NCBI RefSeq assembly: GCF_900110275.1
Contig: NZ_FODC01000009.1
Location: forward strand, 62,001-126,000
Reading direction: 5' to 3'
Origin: Duganella sp. CF517
GTDB taxonomy: Bacteria; Pseudomonadota; Gammaproteobacteria; Burkholderiales; Burkholderiaceae_D
DNA: 64,000 bases
Of the stretch, positions 41,434-50,028 are shown one piece after another (position 1 is the first letter of the stretch; every line of letters starts with the position of its first letter). The translations under genes were made by a program, and so were the position numbers. The notes beneath the pieces were generated by a model, which ran no database searches, was not told the DNA's origin, and saw only the letters and a list, made by a program, of their open reading frames with translations.

Positions 41434-44268
41434 ATGTTTCATATCAAATCGTTAGAACTGGTCCACTGGGATTACTGGCAGCGCATCAAGAACATCCCGC
41501 TGGACGCCAAGATCATCACCATCGCCGGCCAGAACGGCTCCGGCAAGACCACCTTGCTCGACGCGCTGCGCACCCTGTTCGGCCTCGATTGCTCGATGGG
41601 CCGCACCTACAAGCACTACGCGCGCCACAGCGGCCAGCAGACCGCATGGCTGCGCGCCGTGGTCGACAACAAGAACGTCGGCAAGCAGCTGTCGAACCGT
41701 CCGTTCCGCAGCTCCGGCTTCTTCAGCGACGACGAGGTCACGCTGTTCTGCCAGATCCAGAAAAACGGCGGCGACTGGAAGCGCCAGTACCTTATGCGTC
41801 CCGGTAACGTGCAGATCGAGGACATCGGCGAGGCCGGCAACGACTGGCTCGGCGTCGAGAACTACCGCAAGCGCCTGGCCAACGCCGGCCTGTCGCCGGC
41901 GATGGCCAAAGTGCTTGCGCTCGAGCAGGGCGAGACCGACAAGCTGTGCGAATACGCGCCGCGCCAGTTGCTCGACCTGGTGTTCCAGGTCTTCGGCGAC
42001 AAGGAGGTGCTGGACGCGTACGACGAGGCCAAGCGCCATCAGCGCGACACCGAAGTCGAACTGAAACGCTTCGAAACCGAACTGGAAGCTTCCAAGACCA
42101 ACCTGGAAGGCCTGCGCCTGCGCGTGGCCAATTACCACCAGTGGGAAGACCTGAACAAGGAACGCCGCAACCTGCAGGAGGAAGTGCTGCCCACGCTGGA
42201 ATACCACGAGGCGCGCGAAAAGCACGGCAACGTGAGCCGCCAGCTGCGCGAGGCGCGCAAGCCGCTGATGCAGGCCGACCAGCAGATCACCGACAAGCGC
42301 AACCAGCTGGCCGCGCAGGCGAAAGCGCTGACCGACGCGCAGCAGCACGAGACGGTGCTGGAGCAGGAATCGACGTCGCTGCAAACGCGCCTGACGCACA
42401 TCAACGGCAAACTGAAACCGCTCGACAGCCTGCTGGAACAGAAGGTGCGCCTGCAAAAGCTGGCCGCCGATTCCGGCGCCGACCTGGCCGAAGTGGCGCA
42501 GCAGCTGCAGGAAAAGGAAATCGAGCTGGCGCGCCAGCGCAACGCGCGCGACGCCATCGCCGCCAAGATCGCCGGCGAACTGTCGACCATCTCGGCGTTG
42601 CAGGGCAAGACCGCGATGCCGGAGCCGGAAGCCCAGCGCACCATGCGCCGCGCGCTGAACGACGCCGGCATCGGCCACGCCATGCTGTCCGACATCGTCG
42701 AGGTGACGGATGCGCGCTGGCAGGGCGCGATCGAGGGTGTCCTCGGCGGCTACGCCTCGGTGGTGCTGCTGGATAAATCCAGCGACGCCTCGGCGGCCTA
42801 CCGCCTGGCGGAGAAGGAACGCTATCGCCACTTCATCGTGCCGGACCTGGTGCACGCGCCGACCGTCAAGGACGACAGCCTGATGTCGGTGGTGAAGTTC
42901 TCGGCCAAGGTTCCGGCCTGGCTGGTGGAACAGCTGTCGCGCATCACGCGCGTGGACACCGTCGATGCCGGCGCCAAGTTGGGCAACCACGAAGAGTGGA
43001 TCACGCCGGACGCCTACCACCGCGAACGCCGCGGCGGCCGCTCGCTGTTCGTGGAAGTGTCGCGCTACCGCTTCGGTTCCGCCGGCCGCACGCAGCGCAT
43101 GGAAGCGATCCAGCGCTCGCTGCCGGCGCTGGAGGCGCAGGAGGACGCGCTGACGTTGATCGTCTCGAAGCTGGCATCGGAAATCAGCGCGCTGAAAACC
43201 CGCCTGGCCGGCGTCGACGCCGCCAAGGAGCTGGCCGCGCGCCAGGAGGAATTCGACGAGGCGGCGCGCAACGCCGTGCCGTTGAAGGAAGAACGCACCG
43301 AAGTCGGCACCCGCCTGGGCGAACTGCAAAACCTGATCAAGAACGCCGTCGTCACGCGCACCCGCGCCGATACGACGTGGCAGAACGCGCGCTTCGCCCT
43401 GTCGGAAGCGGAAGCGGGCATGCGCCTCAATAACAAGCGCCAGATCGAGCAGCGCGCCGACCACGCGCGCGCCCTGCTGGCGTTGCGCAAGGCGTGGCGC
43501 CATCTGCCGAAAAGCTGGCGCCGTCCGGAGCGCCGCCTGCGCCTGGTCAAAGACCACCAGAACGCGCACCAGGTCAACCTGCGCATCCACAGCCTGGAGG
43601 CCAGCCTGGCGCGCAGCGACTGGGAACTCGATGCGACGGTCATCGACCAGTACCAGCGCCTGAACGATCAGCTCAGCGGCCGCCAGTCGGAGACCGAGGA
43701 GCGCCGCTACCAGAACAACCGCGCCATCGAGGCCACCGGCAACGCCCGCGGCGCCTACATGGAGCGGCTGCGCTACACCATCAAGACCTACTCCAAGAAC
43801 ATCAAGGAGCTGGGCGAGCTGGCCGGCATCGAGGTGCACTCCGATCCGGTGCGCCTGGAGAACGACGACACGCAGCTGGCGCAGGCCGGCCTGCACGTGC
43901 GCTTCAAGTTCGACGGCAAGGGCATCATCGGCATGAACGACGGCGAAGCGTCCGGCGGCCAGCAGGTGATGAAATCATTGGTGCTGCTGATTGGTTTGCT
44001 CAAGTCGGAAGACGGCTCCGGCGGCTTCGTGTTCATCGACGAACCGTTCGCCCACCTGGATATCCGTAACATCCAGCTGGTCGGCGAGTTCCTGAAAAAC
44101 ACCGACGCCCAGTACCTGATGACCACCCCGCTGACGCACAACACGGACGTCTACGATCCTTCCGAACTGACGCTCATCACGAGTAAAAAGAAGAAGGATA
44201 CCGAGTGGGCGCAGCCGATCTTCGTGCTGCAGCGCCGGACCGACGGCGCCGCCGCCAAGACGGCTTAG
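41434..44268 (+). CDS. MksB-like SMC ATPase
   Basis: A 944-residue SMC-type ATPase. The N-terminal head has Walker A GQNGSGKT at 32-39; long coiled coils flank a central hinge-like domain (about 395-560; GVLGGYASVVLLDKSSDASA, RHFIVPDLVHAPTVKD). The C-terminal head has the ABC signature SGGQQ at 840-844 and Walker B FVFIDEP from 865. The short coils and hinge, plus MksF and MksE genes upstream, fit MksB/JetC rather than Smc or MukB. It should compact or extrude DNA loops using ATP. No MksG/JetD TOPRIM nuclease gene follows; the next gene lies on the other strand and overlaps this stop. Confidence 0.85.
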   Translation: MFHIKSLELVHWDYWQRIKNIPLDAKIITIAGQNGSGKTTLLDALRTLFGLDCSMGRTYKHYARHSGQQTAWLRAVVDNKNVGKQLSNRPFRSSGFFSDDEVTLFCQIQKNGGDWKRQYLMRPGNVQIEDIGEAGNDWLGVENYRKRLANAGLSPAMAKVLALEQGETDKLCEYAPRQLLDLVFQVFGDKEVLDAYDEAKRHQRDTEVELKRFETELEASKTNLEGLRLRVANYHQWEDLNKERRNLQEEVLPTLEYHEAREKHGNVSRQLREARKPLMQADQQITDKRNQLAAQAKALTDAQQHETVLEQESTSLQTRLTHINGKLKPLDSLLEQKVRLQKLAADSGADLAEVAQQLQEKEIELARQRNARDAIAAKIAGELSTISALQGKTAMPEPEAQRTMRRALNDAGIGHAMLSDIVEVTDARWQGAIEGVLGGYASVVLLDKSSDASAAYRLAEKERYRHFIVPDLVHAPTVKDDSLMSVVKFSAKVPAWLVEQLSRITRVDTVDAGAKLGNHEEWITPDAYHRERRGGRSLFVEVSRYRFGSAGRTQRMEAIQRSLPALEAQEDALTLIVSKLASEISALKTRLAGVDAAKELAARQEEFDEAARNAVPLKEERTEVGTRLGELQNLIKNAVVTRTRADTTWQNARFALSEAEAGMRLNNKRQIEQRADHARALLALRKAWRHLPKSWRRPERRLRLVKDHQNAHQVNLRIHSLEASLARSDWELDATVIDQYQRLNDQLSGRQSETEERRYQNNRAIEATGNARGAYMERLRYTIKTYSKNIKELGELAGIEVHSDPVRLENDDTQLAQAGLHVRFKFDGKGIIGMNDGEASGGQQVMKSLVLLIGLLKSEDGSGGFVFIDEPFAHLDIRNIQLVGEFLKNTDAQYLMTTPLTHNTDVYDPSELTLITSKKKKDTEWAQPIFVLQRRTDGAAAKTA

Positions 44269-44789
44269 GCGGGTGGCGTGATGCCCAGCAGCTGATCGAG
44301 CTGGCGGGCCAGGGCGGCGGCGGTTTCGCTGCCGCGCGCCTTCTGCACCGCCTCGATGTAGGGGTGGCGCAGGTCGCGCAGCTCGGCCACGCTGCTGGCC
44401 TTCTCCACCTTCAGCTGCAAGGTGAAGCCGCGCAGGCCGATGGTGCTCTTGATGGTCTTGTTGTAGAAGTCATAAATCGACTGGAACTGCGCGATCTGCG
44501 CCGGTTCCGGTATTTGCACCGCCGCTTCGGCCGATGGCGGTTCGGCCGGCGCGGGCTGGTCGGCCAGCGACGAGTAGCTGGTCGCCAGCACGACGTAGCC
44601 GTGTTCCACCAACTCGGCCAGCGCGCTCGCGCCCAGGCCCAGCCCCGCCACATTGCGCAGCAGTTCCTCCTGCGCGCGGCGGCCATCGATCAGGACCAGC
44701 AGGGCGCGCAGACGCGGCGCAAGCTGATACTTGCGTGTCGCGATCTCCTCCTTGCCCTTGGCGGTCTTGTCGTAGATGGACGTGTTCAT
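44265..44789 (-). CDS. Conserved-looking hypothetical protein (174 aa)
   Basis: A 174-residue protein with no signal peptide. The N-terminal half (YDKTAKGKEEIATRKYQLAP, LRALLVLIDGRRAQEELLRN) resembles a winged-helix or regulatory fold found in related betaproteobacteria; the C-terminal half is helical (FYNKTIKSTIGLRGFTLQLK) after a Pro/Ala linker. Its stop overlaps that of the SMC gene tail to tail, so it is not in that operon. It lacks TOPRIM or nuclease motifs and so is not a hidden MksG/JetD. I do not know its function. Confidence 0.75.
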   Translation of the reverse strand: MNTSIYDKTAKGKEEIATRKYQLAPRLRALLVLIDGRRAQEELLRNVAGLGLGASALAELVEHGYVVLATSYSSLADQPAPAEPPSAEAAVQIPEPAQIAQFQSIYDFYNKTIKSTIGLRGFTLQLKVEKASSVAELRDLRHPYIEAVQKARGSETAAALARQLDQLLGITPPA

Positions 44790-44906
44790 GGCCGTGCAAA
44801 TTATTGCTGTCAGGATACTTCAGGATATCACCGTTTGTATCCCGCTCCGCGGCATTAACGATAGCACTGTCGTTTTAATGACGTGGCATTATTTGCATGC
44901 ATATTG

Positions 44907-45149
44907 TCATACGCTGTCGCCGCCGCCATCGTCGCCGGCGCCGCCGTCCGGCGTCCATTCGAGGATGTCGCCGGGCTGGCAATCGAGCCGTTCGCAGATC
45001 TTCTCCAGCGTCGCGAAACGGATGCCCTTGACCTTGCCCGATTTGAGCAGCGACAGGTTCTGTTCCGTGATGCCGACATAGGCCGCCAGCTCGCGCGATT
45101 TGATCTTGCGCCGCGCCAGCATCAGGTCGAGATTGATCAGTATTGCCAT
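44907..45149 (-). CDS. XRE-family helix-turn-helix regulator (YozG-like)
   Basis: An 80-residue protein that is essentially one Cro/C1-type HTH (ELAAYVGITEQNLSLLKSGK, ATLEKICERLDCQPGDILEW). Its ATG shares one base with the stop of the DUF2975 gene (TGATG), so the two are coupled. Pairs of a DUF2975 membrane protein and a small HTH protein occur in many bacteria and are thought to form a membrane-linked regulatory unit. It probably controls its own promoter; a direct repeat 21 bp apart upstream of the DUF2975 gene is a candidate operator. Confidence 0.9.
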   Translation of the reverse strand: MAILINLDLMLARRKIKSRELAAYVGITEQNLSLLKSGKVKGIRFATLEKICERLDCQPGDILEWTPDGGAGDDGGGDSV

Positions 45150-45670
45150 CAGATGAAGCTTTCGTTTTCCTCCGCCAGGCGGCGGCCCTCCTGCATCAAG
45201 CGCGTGATCAGGTAGAACAGCGCGCACACCAGCATCAGCATCAACTGTTCCGAATTGACGCCCACGGTGAATTCGAGATCGCCCTTGCGGCCGGCCCACA
45301 ACGCCAGGGTGCGGGTCGGGGGCTCGATGATCGACAGTATAGTTGAAAGCAACGTGGCGCCGGCGAACATGCGCAGGTGGCCGATCGACTCCGACGTGAA
45401 CAGGTGCTGCCGGCGGAAGTTCAGCAACAGCCGGTCGAGCCGCCACAGGCCATAGCCCAGGGCCAGCAGCGCGGGCAGCGCGATCGCCGCGCACAGCGTC
45501 CGCTGGCCCGGTGTCATCGCCAGCTTGGCGGCGGGCGCGACCCCGGTGGCGCTCATTTTCACGACCATCGGACCCACGGCGGGTTCGATGGTCGTCCACG
45601 CCAGGAAAAAAAAGATCGTCTGTATGCACAGAAACCCCCACAACAGCGACCGGATAACACTGGTATTCAT
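45149..45670 (-). CDS. DUF2975 integral membrane protein
   Basis: A 173-residue protein with four hydrophobic helices (SLLWGFLCIQTIFFFLAWTT, LCAAIALPALLALGYGLWRL, FAGATLLSTILSIIEP, LMLMLVCALFYLITRL) and the cytosolic motif NFRRQHLFTSESIGHLRMFA typical of the family. It lies first in an operon with the XRE regulator and overlaps it by one base. It may sense a membrane signal and control the regulator's activity; the mechanism is not established. It diverges from the lipoprotein hydrolase gene across an 83-bp AT-rich promoter region. Confidence 0.88.
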   Translation of the reverse strand: MNTSVIRSLLWGFLCIQTIFFFLAWTTIEPAVGPMVVKMSATGVAPAAKLAMTPGQRTLCAAIALPALLALGYGLWRLDRLLLNFRRQHLFTSESIGHLRMFAGATLLSTILSIIEPPTRTLALWAGRKGDLEFTVGVNSEQLMLMLVCALFYLITRLMQEGRRLAEENESFI

Positions 45671-45686
45671 CTATCACCCCTTTAAA

Positions 45687-45720
45687 ACTTATCGTTTTAC
45701 AGTAAATACTTATTGTTGTA
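45687..45720. promoter_or_regulatory. Direct repeat ACTTAT(C/T)GTT(T/G)TA, candidate operator
   Basis: Two 13-bp half-sites, 45687-45699 and 45708-45720, match at 11 positions and are spaced 21 bp apart, two helical turns, in the divergent promoter between the DUF2975/XRE operon and the hydrolase gene. This is a natural binding site candidate for the XRE protein. Confidence 0.45.
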
Positions 45721-45753
45721 TATTTAATTCTATCTCTAAAACGAAAGTTGAAC

Positions 45754-46605
45754 ATGAAAAATGTGGTGATCGCCGGCCTGGTGCTGGCATTGTCGACGGG
45801 GTGCGCGGTGCAGATCACCGAGCGCAATGTGATCCGTCCCGACCGTCCGGGCGACCCGAAGCCGGAGGCGGTGCTGGACGCGGCCGCCGCGCCGGCGTGG
45901 CGGCTGTCGGCGCTGACATTGCCGGTGGCCGAGGGCGAGTTGGGGGGCGTGGCGGCCAGCCGCGCTTCCGGCGCGCAAGCCGCCGCGACGACGGTGCTGT
46001 ATTTCGGCGGTAACGCCTTCCATCTGGACCAGCACGGCCGCGGGGTGCTGGACGCGGTCGCGCCCTGCGGCGTCGACGTGGTGATGGTGGACTACCGGGG
46101 CTACGGCCGCAGCACCGGCGTGCCGACCATCGCCGCGATGCGGGCCGACGCCTTGCAGGCTTTCGATTTCGTCAACGCGCGGCATCCGGGCAGGGTGGTG
46201 CTGCACGGGCAGTCGCTGGGCAGCTTCATCGCCGCGTATGTGGCGCGACAGCGGCCGGCCGCGCGCGCGCTGGTGCTGGAGTCGACCACCACCAACGCGC
46301 GCGACTGGGCCAATGCGATGCTGCCGTGGTATGTGTGGCCGTTCGTGCGCCTGGAGTTGAGCGGGCCGTTGCGGGGCATCGACAACGTCGAGGCGGTGGC
46401 CGGGTACGCCGGGCCGGCGCTGGTGTTGGAGGGCGCCGACGACAACGTCACGCCGCCGCGGTTGGTGGCCAAGGTCTACGAGGCGATGCCCTCGCCCGTC
46501 AAGCGGATGCTGGTGGTGCCGGGGGCGGGGCATAACGACGTGCTGTCGAATCCCGCCACGCAGCCGGCGTATTGCGCGTTTATCCGGCAGGTGGCGTCTA
46601 TTTGA
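45754..46605 (+). CDS. Lipoprotein alpha/beta hydrolase
   Basis: A 283-residue protein with a lipoprotein signal (VLALSTGC, lipidated Cys17) and an alpha/beta hydrolase fold: oxyanion region LYFGGNAFHLD, strand and loop VMVDYRGYGRSTG, nucleophile elbow GQSLG, acid in LEGADDNVTPP and His in PGAGHNDV. It resembles small esterases of the BEM46/FrsA-like type with an unknown substrate, anchored in the periplasm. It is transcribed away from the DUF2975/XRE pair, whose regulator may control it. Its 3' end overlaps the convergent membrane-protein gene by 8 bp. Confidence 0.87.
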   Translation: MKNVVIAGLVLALSTGCAVQITERNVIRPDRPGDPKPEAVLDAAAAPAWRLSALTLPVAEGELGGVAASRASGAQAAATTVLYFGGNAFHLDQHGRGVLDAVAPCGVDVVMVDYRGYGRSTGVPTIAAMRADALQAFDFVNARHPGRVVLHGQSLGSFIAAYVARQRPAARALVLESTTTNARDWANAMLPWYVWPFVRLELSGPLRGIDNVEAVAGYAGPALVLEGADDNVTPPRLVAKVYEAMPSPVKRMLVVPGAGHNDVLSNPATQPAYCAFIRQVASI

Positions 46606-47131
46606 TGTCGAAGATGTCGATCGGGCGTGGCAGCGGCTTCTGGCTTTTGTGCCAGCGCACCAGCAGCAGGCTGTAGGTCGCGTAGTAGCCGGCCAGAAGA
46701 CCGGACAGCACCGCCGTCAGCGGGTTGCCGAGGAAGTCCGGGTCCAGCGGCAGGCCGTCGTGCATGTGCAGGTACGCTTCGAACAGGCGGTAGATCAGGC
46801 GGCTGACGAACAGCATCGTCACCAGCAGCGGGATGCGGCGGTCCGGCGTGTAGAAAAAGCCGTCCGGTTTGTTCTCCAGGCGGCTCATGCGGAAATTGCG
46901 CTGGCCCAGCAGCGCGCCGGCGGCGGCGCCGGCGACCAGCGCGCCCAGGGCGATCCATTTACCGATCAGCAGTCCCAACATTACCAGGATGACCACGGAC
47001 ATCACGCTCGCCATCGCGTAGTGGCGCCACAGTTCCGACCTGGTGCGCACGATCATTTTTTTCAGCCGGGAGTAAATACGCCACACCGCCAGTGGAACCA
47101 GCAGTAGCAACGTGAGCGTTGTCATTTCCAT
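46598..47131 (-). CDS. Multi-pass membrane protein of unknown function
   Basis: A 177-residue protein with four or five hydrophobic helices (TLTLLLLVPLAVWRIY, SVMSVVILVMLGLLIGKW, IALGALVAGAAAGALLG, LLVTMLFVSRLIYRLF, AVLSGLLAGYYATYSLLLVR). A basic loop (RIYSRLKKMIVRTRSELW) follows the first helix, and ENKPDGFFYTPDRRIP lies between helices three and four. The pattern is like CcdC/DUF1453-type membrane proteins, which are uncharacterised. It is monocistronic and overlaps the hydrolase gene tail to tail. Confidence 0.75.
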   Translation of the reverse strand: MEMTTLTLLLLVPLAVWRIYSRLKKMIVRTRSELWRHYAMASVMSVVILVMLGLLIGKWIALGALVAGAAAGALLGQRNFRMSRLENKPDGFFYTPDRRIPLLVTMLFVSRLIYRLFEAYLHMHDGLPLDPDFLGNPLTAVLSGLLAGYYATYSLLLVRWHKSQKPLPRPIDIFDIK

Positions 47132-47207
47132 AGTCTATCCAACCGCGTCGTTCGAAGAACTGCGATTGTACGCGAGAGTGGCGAGGGGGAGCGGAGCAGG
47201 TGCCGCC

Positions 47208-47254
47208 GTAACGCCGCACTTCAAGGCCCGTGCGGCGATGCAGCATGGCGTTAC
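47208..47254. other. Overlapping alternative hairpins upstream of the S9 peptidase gene
   Basis: CGCCGCAC (47212-47219) can pair with GTGCGGCG (47230-47237); alternatively GTAACGCC (47208-47215) can pair with GGCGTTAC (47247-47254). The two left arms overlap, so the structures exclude each other. It lies 130 bp before the ATG at 47386 in a 254-bp gap. It could be an attenuator or a small palindromic repeat; no T-run follows. Confidence 0.4.
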
Positions 47255-47385
47255 AGATTGTCACGACTGATTGCGGTCACGGTGCCGCGCGCATTGACAT
47301 TCGCGTTTAGCATAAGCACACTGAACCACAGCAATACCGCAGCAGCCCCGCAGCAGCCCCGCGATTCTGGACCGAAAGGATATCC

Positions 47386-49845
47386 ATGAACAAGCAGATT
47401 CCCATGCTGCCCCTGAATTTAGGTTTGATGGCCGCCTCGCCGCAGGCCGGCGCGCAGGAAGGCGGCTACCGTTTGCCGCCGGCCGCCCTGCAGGCCATCG
47501 TCGACGCGCCGCGCGCCCCGGCGCTCAGTCTCAGTCCCCAACGCGACCTGGCCGCCGTGGTGCAAACGCCGCCGCTGCCGGGCATCGCCGAAGTCGCGCA
47601 GCCCGAACTCAAGCTGGCCGGCCTGCGCATCAACCCCCGCACCTGCTCGTCGTCGCGCTTCTCGTTCGGCACCGATCTGGCGCTGCTCGATATCGCCACG
47701 CAGAAGGAAAGCCGGATACGCGGCCTGCCGCGCGGCCTGCGCCTGTCCGACCTGGCCTGGTCGCCGGACCAGCGCTACCTGGCCTTCACCCACATGGCCT
47801 TCAAGGGCGAACGCGGCGCGGTCGAATTGTGGCTGGTCGATATCGCCGCCCGCAAGGCCGGCCGGCTGTCGGCGCAGCCGCTGTCGGCGGTGCTCACGCG
47901 CGGCTTCAACTGGCTGCCCGACAGCAGCGGCCTGCTGGTGCACTGGCGTCCGACCGGCATGGGCAAGGCGCCGCAATCGACCGGCATTCCGTCCGGCCCG
48001 ATCCAGCAGGACAGCGAGGCCGATGGCGCCATGCGGCAGCTGCGCACCTACCAGGATTTGCTCAAGAACGAGGACGACGCGCGCCTGTTCGAGCACTACG
48101 TCACGGTGCAGATGGTGCTGCTCGACCTGCACGGCAAGGGGCGCATGATCGGCGCGCCCGGCCAGTATTCGCGCACCTCGATCGCGCCGGGCGGCGAATA
48201 TCTGCTCACGCAAAGCATCACGCGGCCGTATTCGTACATCGTGCCGGCCAACAGCTTCGGCGAGCGCGTCGACGTGCGCAACCTCGATGGCGAACTGCTG
48301 CACACGGTGGCGAATTTGCCGCTGGAGGAGGGCCTGCCGCCGGGGAACGACGCCGTGTCCGACGGCGTGCGCCACGTATCGTGGCGCGCCGATGCGCCGG
48401 CCTCGCTGGTGTGGGCCGAGGCGCAGGACGGCGGCGATCCGGCGCGCCCGGTGGTCGACGGCATCCGCGACCTGGTATACCTGCACGCGGCGCCGTTCGC
48501 CGAACCGCCCAGGGTGCTGGCGCGGCTGACGATGCGCTACGCCGGCATCGCCTGGGGCCGGGAGGATGTCGCGCTGATCAACGAGCGTTGGCACAAGACG
48601 CGCGACTACAAGCAGTGGATGATCGCGCCCGGCCATTTGTCGACGCCGCCGGAGCTGATCTACGCCGGCTCGTACGAGGACCGCTACAGCAGCCCGGGTT
48701 CGCCGGTGATGCGCGCCGACGCCACCGGTTTCCCGCGCCTGCTGATCGGGCCGGACACCTCCATCCTGCTCGACGGCGCCGGCGCCACGCCGGAGGGCGA
48801 CCGTCCGTTCATCGACCGCCTTAGCCTGACGACGAAGCAGAAAACACGGCTGTTCCAGAGCGAGGCGCCGTACTTCGAGAACGTGGCGGCGGTGCTCAAC
48901 GACGAGGGCACCTTGTTGATGACGACGCGCGAGTCGCCCACCGAGCGGCCCAACTACTATTTGCGCGACCTGACCAAGCCGGCCGCCAGGCAGCTGCGCG
49001 CGCTGACCGACTATCCGCATCCGACGCCGCAGTTGAAGGACGTGCACAAGGAGCAGATCCGCTATCCGCGCAACGACGGCGTCGAGCTGACGGCGACCTT
49101 GATGCTGCCGCCGGGTTATGAGCAGCAGCGCGACGGCCCGCTGCCGCTGCTGATGTGGGCCTACCCGCAGGAGTTCAAATCGGCCGGCGCGGCCAGCCAG
49201 ACCACCGGTTCGCCGTACCGTTTCAACTCGGTCAGCTACTGGGGGCCGGCGGCGTTTCTGGCGATGGGGTACGCGGTGCTGGACAACCCGTCGTTCCCGA
49301 TCATCGGCAGCGGCGAGGAGGAACCCAACGACACCTATCTGCCGCAGCTGGTGGCGGACGCGCAGGCGGCGGTGGACGAGGTGGTGCGGCGCGGCGTGGC
49401 CGACCGCCATCGCATCGCCATCGGCGGGCATTCGTATGGCGCCTTCATGACCGGCAATCTGCTGGCGCATACGCGCCTGTTCCGGGCCGGGATCGCGCGC
49501 AGCGGCGCCTACAACCGCACGTTGACGCCGTTCGGCTTCCAGTCGGAGGAGCGGCCGTTCTGGCAGGCGCAGGCCGTGTACCAGGCGATGTCGCCGTTTA
49601 ATAACGCCGACAAGATCAAGGATGCGATGCTGCTGATCCACGGCGAGGAGGACAGCAATTCCGGCACCTTCCCGTTGCAGAGCGAGCGCATGTTCCAGGC
49701 CATCAAGGGCCTGGGCGGGACGGCGCGGCTGGTGATGCTGCCGAAGGAATCGCACGCCTACCGCGCGCGCGAATCGATCCTGCACATGCTATATGAGACC
49801 AACGCCTGGCTGGATAAATACGTGCGCCAGGCGAAACCGGTGTAA
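47386..49845 (+). CDS. S9-family prolyl-oligopeptidase-type peptidase
   Basis: An 819-residue exported-looking enzyme (short hydrophobic N-terminus LNLGLMAASPQAGAQ). The first two thirds form a beta-propeller (DLAWSPDQRYLAFTHMAFKG, FNWLPDSSGLLVHWRP), which gates access; the last third is the alpha/beta hydrolase with nucleophile in GGHSYGAFM, acid in HGEEDSNSGTFP and His in PKESHAYRARES. The layout resembles S9 glutamyl-endopeptidase-like and acylaminoacyl peptidases that trim oligopeptides. GAAAGGA precedes the ATG. It is monocistronic, and its signal peptide is weak, so the periplasmic location is tentative. Confidence 0.88.
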   Translation: MNKQIPMLPLNLGLMAASPQAGAQEGGYRLPPAALQAIVDAPRAPALSLSPQRDLAAVVQTPPLPGIAEVAQPELKLAGLRINPRTCSSSRFSFGTDLALLDIATQKESRIRGLPRGLRLSDLAWSPDQRYLAFTHMAFKGERGAVELWLVDIAARKAGRLSAQPLSAVLTRGFNWLPDSSGLLVHWRPTGMGKAPQSTGIPSGPIQQDSEADGAMRQLRTYQDLLKNEDDARLFEHYVTVQMVLLDLHGKGRMIGAPGQYSRTSIAPGGEYLLTQSITRPYSYIVPANSFGERVDVRNLDGELLHTVANLPLEEGLPPGNDAVSDGVRHVSWRADAPASLVWAEAQDGGDPARPVVDGIRDLVYLHAAPFAEPPRVLARLTMRYAGIAWGREDVALINERWHKTRDYKQWMIAPGHLSTPPELIYAGSYEDRYSSPGSPVMRADATGFPRLLIGPDTSILLDGAGATPEGDRPFIDRLSLTTKQKTRLFQSEAPYFENVAAVLNDEGTLLMTTRESPTERPNYYLRDLTKPAARQLRALTDYPHPTPQLKDVHKEQIRYPRNDGVELTATLMLPPGYEQQRDGPLPLLMWAYPQEFKSAGAASQTTGSPYRFNSVSYWGPAAFLAMGYAVLDNPSFPIIGSGEEEPNDTYLPQLVADAQAAVDEVVRRGVADRHRIAIGGHSYGAFMTGNLLAHTRLFRAGIARSGAYNRTLTPFGFQSEERPFWQAQAVYQAMSPFNNADKIKDAMLLIHGEEDSNSGTFPLQSERMFQAIKGLGGTARLVMLPKESHAYRARESILHMLYETNAWLDKYVRQAKPV

Positions 49846-49895
49846 TCGGCGGGCGTCGTAGAATGGACGCCCGCCCTTTTACTGGAGTGAAGATC

Positions 49896-50024
49896 ATGGA
49901 ATTCGTCACCTCGCACCGCGCGCCCGACCCCTTGCCGGACGATGACACCGCGCCGCCATCGCCACCGCATGTGCCGCAGCCGGTGCCGCAGGACGACCCG
50001 GTGCCGGACCACAACCCGAGTTGA
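49896..50024 (+). CDS. Tiny acidic proline-rich protein (42 aa)
   Basis: A 42-residue frame with GGAG 8 bp before its ATG, just downstream of the S9 peptidase gene (51 bp gap). The product is almost only Pro, Asp, Val and His in a repetitive pattern (DPLPDDD, PSPPHVPQPVPQDDP). It has no signal peptide or cysteines and would be disordered. The good ribosome site, a plain stop and clear position after the peptidase argue for a real gene, but at this length it could be chance. Confidence 0.45.
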   Translation: MEFVTSHRAPDPLPDDDTAPPSPPHVPQPVPQDDPVPDHNPS

Positions 50025-50028
50025 CGGC

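Noticed and set aside
44265..44789. Missing MksG/JetD nuclease hidden in the gene after the SMC operon
   Set aside because: The gene is on the other strand, only 174 residues long, and has no TOPRIM acidic motif.
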